A stretch of DNA of 8,243 nt, from the NCBI GenBank assembly GCA_020438525.1, contig JAGQUL010000291.1:1-8243 (forward strand), read 5' to 3'. A program made the position numbers and the translations under genes. The notes under the pieces were generated by a model. That model ran no database searches, was not told where the DNA came from, and worked only from the letters and a program-made list of their open reading frames with translations. Source of the stretch: Thermoleophilia bacterium (GTDB lineage: Bacteria > Actinomycetota > Thermoleophilia > Gaiellales > SKUG01). Position 1 is the stretch's first letter; each line of letters opens with the position of its first letter. This document shows, in pieces, positions 6,211 through 8,243 of this stretch.

Positions 6211-6245
6211 GAAGTGTTTCGCGGATCGACGCATCGAGTCGCTGT

Positions 6246-7382
6246 TCACCACTGGCCGGAGAGTGCGGGGGTTCCAGCGGCCGCAGTGGTCCCGTCACCG
6301 GCGCAGACGGCCGCTCCTGCGCTCGTTCCGGTGGCCCAGGTACCGGCGAGTGCGCTGCTCATGTCCACGCCCGTTCCGGTCGACGTCCACGTCCAAACGG
6401 TGTCGCCCGCGGACCAGGCGGCGGTTCCCGACAACGCCGCGCTTGCCGAGAAGATGGGTGCTGATCGAACGGCGCCGACCTGCGATCGCTTGGTGCGGGA
6501 GTTGGTCGCGGCGATGTACACCCCCTTACCGGCCGCGCCGCCGTTCGACTTGGTGTAGACGTCCGTGTTGGTGACGGTGCCCGTGTCGACGGCCTGGCTG
6601 TACGTGACGGTGATCGTGTCGCCGACGTCGAGGGTTCCGAGCGTTCCGACGTTGCCGAACTCCACGCTGACGATCGTGAACCCGGTCCATGGGTCGACCG
6701 TCACGGAGCTCGTCCAGTTGCCGTCCGTGCCGGCGTTGCGGCCCGGTCGCACCTGGTACTCGACGACGTCACCGTCGGTGAAGGTCGTCGTGTCGGTGTA
6801 GGAGGTCGAATTCTGGTTGGTGACGATCTGCACCCATCCGCCACCGTTGACCTGTCGCTGGATGTCATAGCGATTCGCCCGTGCCGGTGCCGACCAGGTG
6901 AGCTGGGTCGTGCCGCAGGCGCTGGTGATGCCGAGATCCGTGATGTCCCCGACTCCGCAGTCGACCTGGCTGCTGGTCTGCGACGCGCCTTCCCAGGAGG
7001 TGCCCGACAGCAGCGGCGTGACGCGCCAGACGATCGAGCTGTTCGTGTACACCGTCGTGTCGGCGTAGGTGGTCGTGACGTTGTTGGGCGCGAGCGTGGT
7101 CCAGCCCGACGTTCCGACCTGCGCCTCGATCCGGTAGCTGTCGGCTCCGGACGCGGCGGTCCACGCAAGGTTCACGGTGGTGCAGCTGTTTCCGGCTGTC
7201 ACCTCTGTCGCTGTGAGTCCGGTCGTGGCGCCGAGCGCGCCGCCGGTCACGGAGTTGCCGGGATTCACGTTCGTCGTCGACCATGCCCACGCGATTCCGG
7301 AGCCACCGAGCACGAGCGCGACGGGCAGCAGCACGCGCACGATCCGGTGCACGCGTCGCGATGAGCGGCTACCGCGCCTCAT
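6246..7382 (-). CDS. Secreted FN3-like repeat protein with a SipW-type leader
   Basis: The 378-residue product begins with a basic stretch (MRRGSRSSRRVHR) and a hydrophobic core (15-31). It then has AWAWSTTNVN and PGNSVTGGAL (31-50), which resembles the leader of proteins processed by SipW-type signal peptidases (a short Trp/Phe-Ser/Thr segment, then GN...GG/AG). Two related beta-rich repeats follow, at about 52-141 and 145-230. Both have the FN3 pattern: Cys near strand B (C67, C156), L.W (72-74, 161-163), Y.I..Q (83-88, 172-177), and a Thr-rich T.Y.DTT.. motif (104-110, 194-200). The C-terminal part (234-378) is a different Thr/Gly/Ala-rich beta region containing GDTITVTYSQAV, like bacterial Ig-like adhesin domains. 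No cell-wall anchor or C-terminal membrane helix is seen, so it may be released or held in a matrix. Its ATG overlaps the TGA of the TasA-like gene as ATGA, so it is coupled to that gene and to the peptidase. An adhesive or matrix role is inferred; no catalytic motif is visible. Confidence 0.8.
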   Translation of the reverse strand: MRRGSRSSRRVHRIVRVLLPVALVLGGSGIAWAWSTTNVNPGNSVTGGALGATTGLTATEVTAGNSCTTVNLAWTAASGADSYRIEAQVGTSGWTTLAPNNVTTTYADTTVYTNSSIVWRVTPLLSGTSWEGASQTSSQVDCGVGDITDLGITSACGTTQLTWSAPARANRYDIQRQVNGGGWVQIVTNQNSTSYTDTTTFTDGDVVEYQVRPGRNAGTDGNWTSSVTVDPWTGFTIVSVEFGNVGTLGTLDVGDTITVTYSQAVDTGTVTNTDVYTKSNGGAAGKGVYIAATNSRTKRSQVGAVRSAPIFSASAALSGTAAWSAGDTVWTWTSTGTGVDMSSALAGTWATGTSAGAAVCAGDGTTAAAGTPALSGQW

Positions 7383-7972
7383 CCGTGGTACCGCCAGACG
7401 AATCGGAACGAGGCGCTCTGGCCCTGGTCGGAGTTGGTCGACCACGGCTTCAGCTCGTAGCGCACGCGGATCACGTGCCGCTCGCCGGGGCGCCAGTTCT
7501 TGCCGGATGCGGGAATGATGCGGCGTCCGACGAGCTCGGAGCGAGCGTTCCATGGGCCCCAATGCCGACAGTCGCCGAACTCGGGTTCGCCCGACCTGGG
7601 TGCGGGATAGATGCAGCGGTCGACCGTGCGATCGTAGAGCTGCAGTCGGAGCGCCTGCCCGAATCCGCTGTCGGTGACCTTGTCCTGCGTGAGCGCGATC
7701 CTGCGCACGTAGCGTCGGCCGTCGTTGCCGATCACGAGCAGTCGATCGCCACGCTCGCCCGGCATCACGTTCGCGGCTCGAAACACGTGGGATCCGGCGC
7801 GGCGATTGTAGGAGAGGTAATCGAGCGCGAAGCGCCGATCGGCGTCGGTGACGTGCGCGTCGGCGCGCGCTGCCTGAACGCGGTCCACCGCCATCGACGT
7901 CCCTGCGAGCACCAGGATCGCGGCGGTCACCGTGCAGGCGGCATAGACGAACCTGTGCCAGACGCTGCTCAC
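7379..7972 (-). CDS. TasA/camelysin-like secreted protein
   Basis: The 197-residue product has an N-terminal hydrophobic segment (8-28) and then a mature domain with features of the TasA/CalY family, proteins exported through SipW that form biofilm fibres in Bacillus. These features are a strand-loop NVMPGERGDRLLVIGNDG (68-85), equivalent to the family's N..PGD....V.V.N.G; a long middle loop with two cysteines (C120, C135) that may pair; a late GKNWRPGERHVIRVRYEL (157-174), like L.AGE...Y.V.V.L; and a C-terminal NSDQGQSASFRFVW (180-193), like the N..QG.S....F.W ending. The usual start of the mature family sequence (A.F.D...GN.F.AG) is not clear here, so the cleavage site is uncertain and the protein is divergent. 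The start is GTG at 7972, whose GTGA overlaps the stop of the signal peptidase gene; GGAGG (7989-7985) lies 12 bases upstream, somewhat far. The family call rests on motifs plus context. Confidence 0.65.
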   Translation of the reverse strand: MSSVWHRFVYAACTVTAAILVLAGTSMAVDRVQAARADAHVTDADRRFALDYLSYNRRAGSHVFRAANVMPGERGDRLLVIGNDGRRYVRRIALTQDKVTDSGFGQALRLQLYDRTVDRCIYPAPRSGEPEFGDCRHWGPWNARSELVGRRIIPASGKNWRPGERHVIRVRYELKPWSTNSDQGQSASFRFVWRYHG

Positions 7973-8243
7973 GACGCTCGTCGACCTCCGGCCAGGTCGT
8001 GGTCGAGGTCCTCGACGTAATCGAGCTCGAGCTGGTCGTCGTCCTCGCTGCGCCAGATCCAGCGCAGCACCTGGATCAGGATCAGCAGGATCGGCAGCGC
8101 GACGAGCAGCACGCGTGCGCTGCGGGTCTGCGCCTTGGCCATGATCCAGCCGATGTGCGGCACGTGGGTGACCTCGCGCCAGCCGCCGTCGGCGTACACG
8201 ACGGTCCAGGGGTCGGCGGTGTCGTTGTTGTCGCCCTTCGTGT
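7969..8243 (-). CDS. SipW-type signal peptidase I, C-terminal part (gene continues beyond the window)
   Basis: The minus-strand frame enters from the right edge and ends at TGA 7971-7969; about 91 codons are visible. It begins TKGDNNDTADPWTVV, the conserved block of ER/SipW-type (S26B) signal peptidases holding the Asp residues of the active site region, followed by VTHVPHIGWI, equivalent to the family's P..G motif. A membrane helix (about VLLVALPILLILIQVLRWIW) and an acidic cytoplasmic tail (EDDDQLELDYVEDLDHD) follow. The catalytic Ser and His lie outside the window. These enzymes cleave leaders of exported proteins on the outer face of the membrane. The GTG at 8199 is only an internal codon; the real start is off-window. 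Its stop overlaps the start of the TasA-like gene by four bases, and the gene after that has a SipW-type leader, so these are its probable substrates. Confidence 0.85.
   Translation of the reverse strand, partial: TKGDNNDTADPWTVVYADGGWREVTHVPHIGWIMAKAQTRSARVLLVALPILLILIQVLRWIWRSEDDDQLELDYVEDLDHDLAGGRRAS

Noticed and set aside
6148..6245. TAGAGT as a -10 box for trkA on the minus strand.
   Set aside because: No acceptable -35 sequence lies 16-19 bases upstream, and the hexamer falls inside the larger hairpin.
5419..6558. Plus-strand open frame of 379 codons across trkA and the FN3-like gene.
   Set aside because: It is antisense to two well-supported genes, crosses their intergenic hairpins and shows no domain.

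Overview
The window is strongly GC-rich chromosomal DNA with tightly packed genes, GTG starts and 4-base stop/start overlaps. Together with a SipW-type signal peptidase cluster and a YcnI-like protein, this suggests a high-GC actinobacterium. Thermoleophilia/Solirubrobacterales is my best guess for the lineage, but that is an inference from gene style and not a proof. No rRNA, tRNA, insertion sequence, prophage or CRISPR array is visible.

Layout from left to right. The left edge has the first codons of a minus-strand gene that runs out of the window (before 47). A 252-base divergent spacer (48-299) follows. Next come two plus-strand genes: an emfourin-like protein (300-734), resembling the inhibitors of M4 metalloproteases, and a small helical protein of unknown function (754-1110). 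A symmetric stem-loop (1131-1160) separates these from everything else, which is transcribed leftward on the minus strand.

The minus strand holds three blocks, read here in the direction of transcription. (a) Right edge: the 3' end of a SipW-type signal peptidase I (8243-7969), a TasA/camelysin-like secreted protein (7972-7379) and a secreted FN3-like repeat protein with a SipW-type leader (7382-6246). All three are linked by 4-base overlaps. The peptidase probably processes the two downstream products, which would form or decorate an extracellular fibre or matrix. (b) trkA (6147-4807) and trkH (4810-3308), linked by an ATGA overlap. They encode the NAD-binding regulatory subunit and the pore subunit of a Trk/Ktr-type potassium uptake system. 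(c) A three-gene block of an Arg-tailed protein of unknown function (3233-2559), a four-helix membrane protein with a His-rich outer loop (2562-1954), and a YcnI/DUF1775-like secreted protein (1966-1199) with a Met/His/Asp-rich insert. YcnI is linked to copper handling, so block (c) may be a small metal-related envelope module.

The observations most worth following are the SipW/TasA-like/FN3 cluster, the metal-rich insert with an 18-bp tandem duplication in the YcnI-like gene, the uncharacterised proteins translationally coupled to it, and the emfourin-like gene paired with an unknown helical protein.
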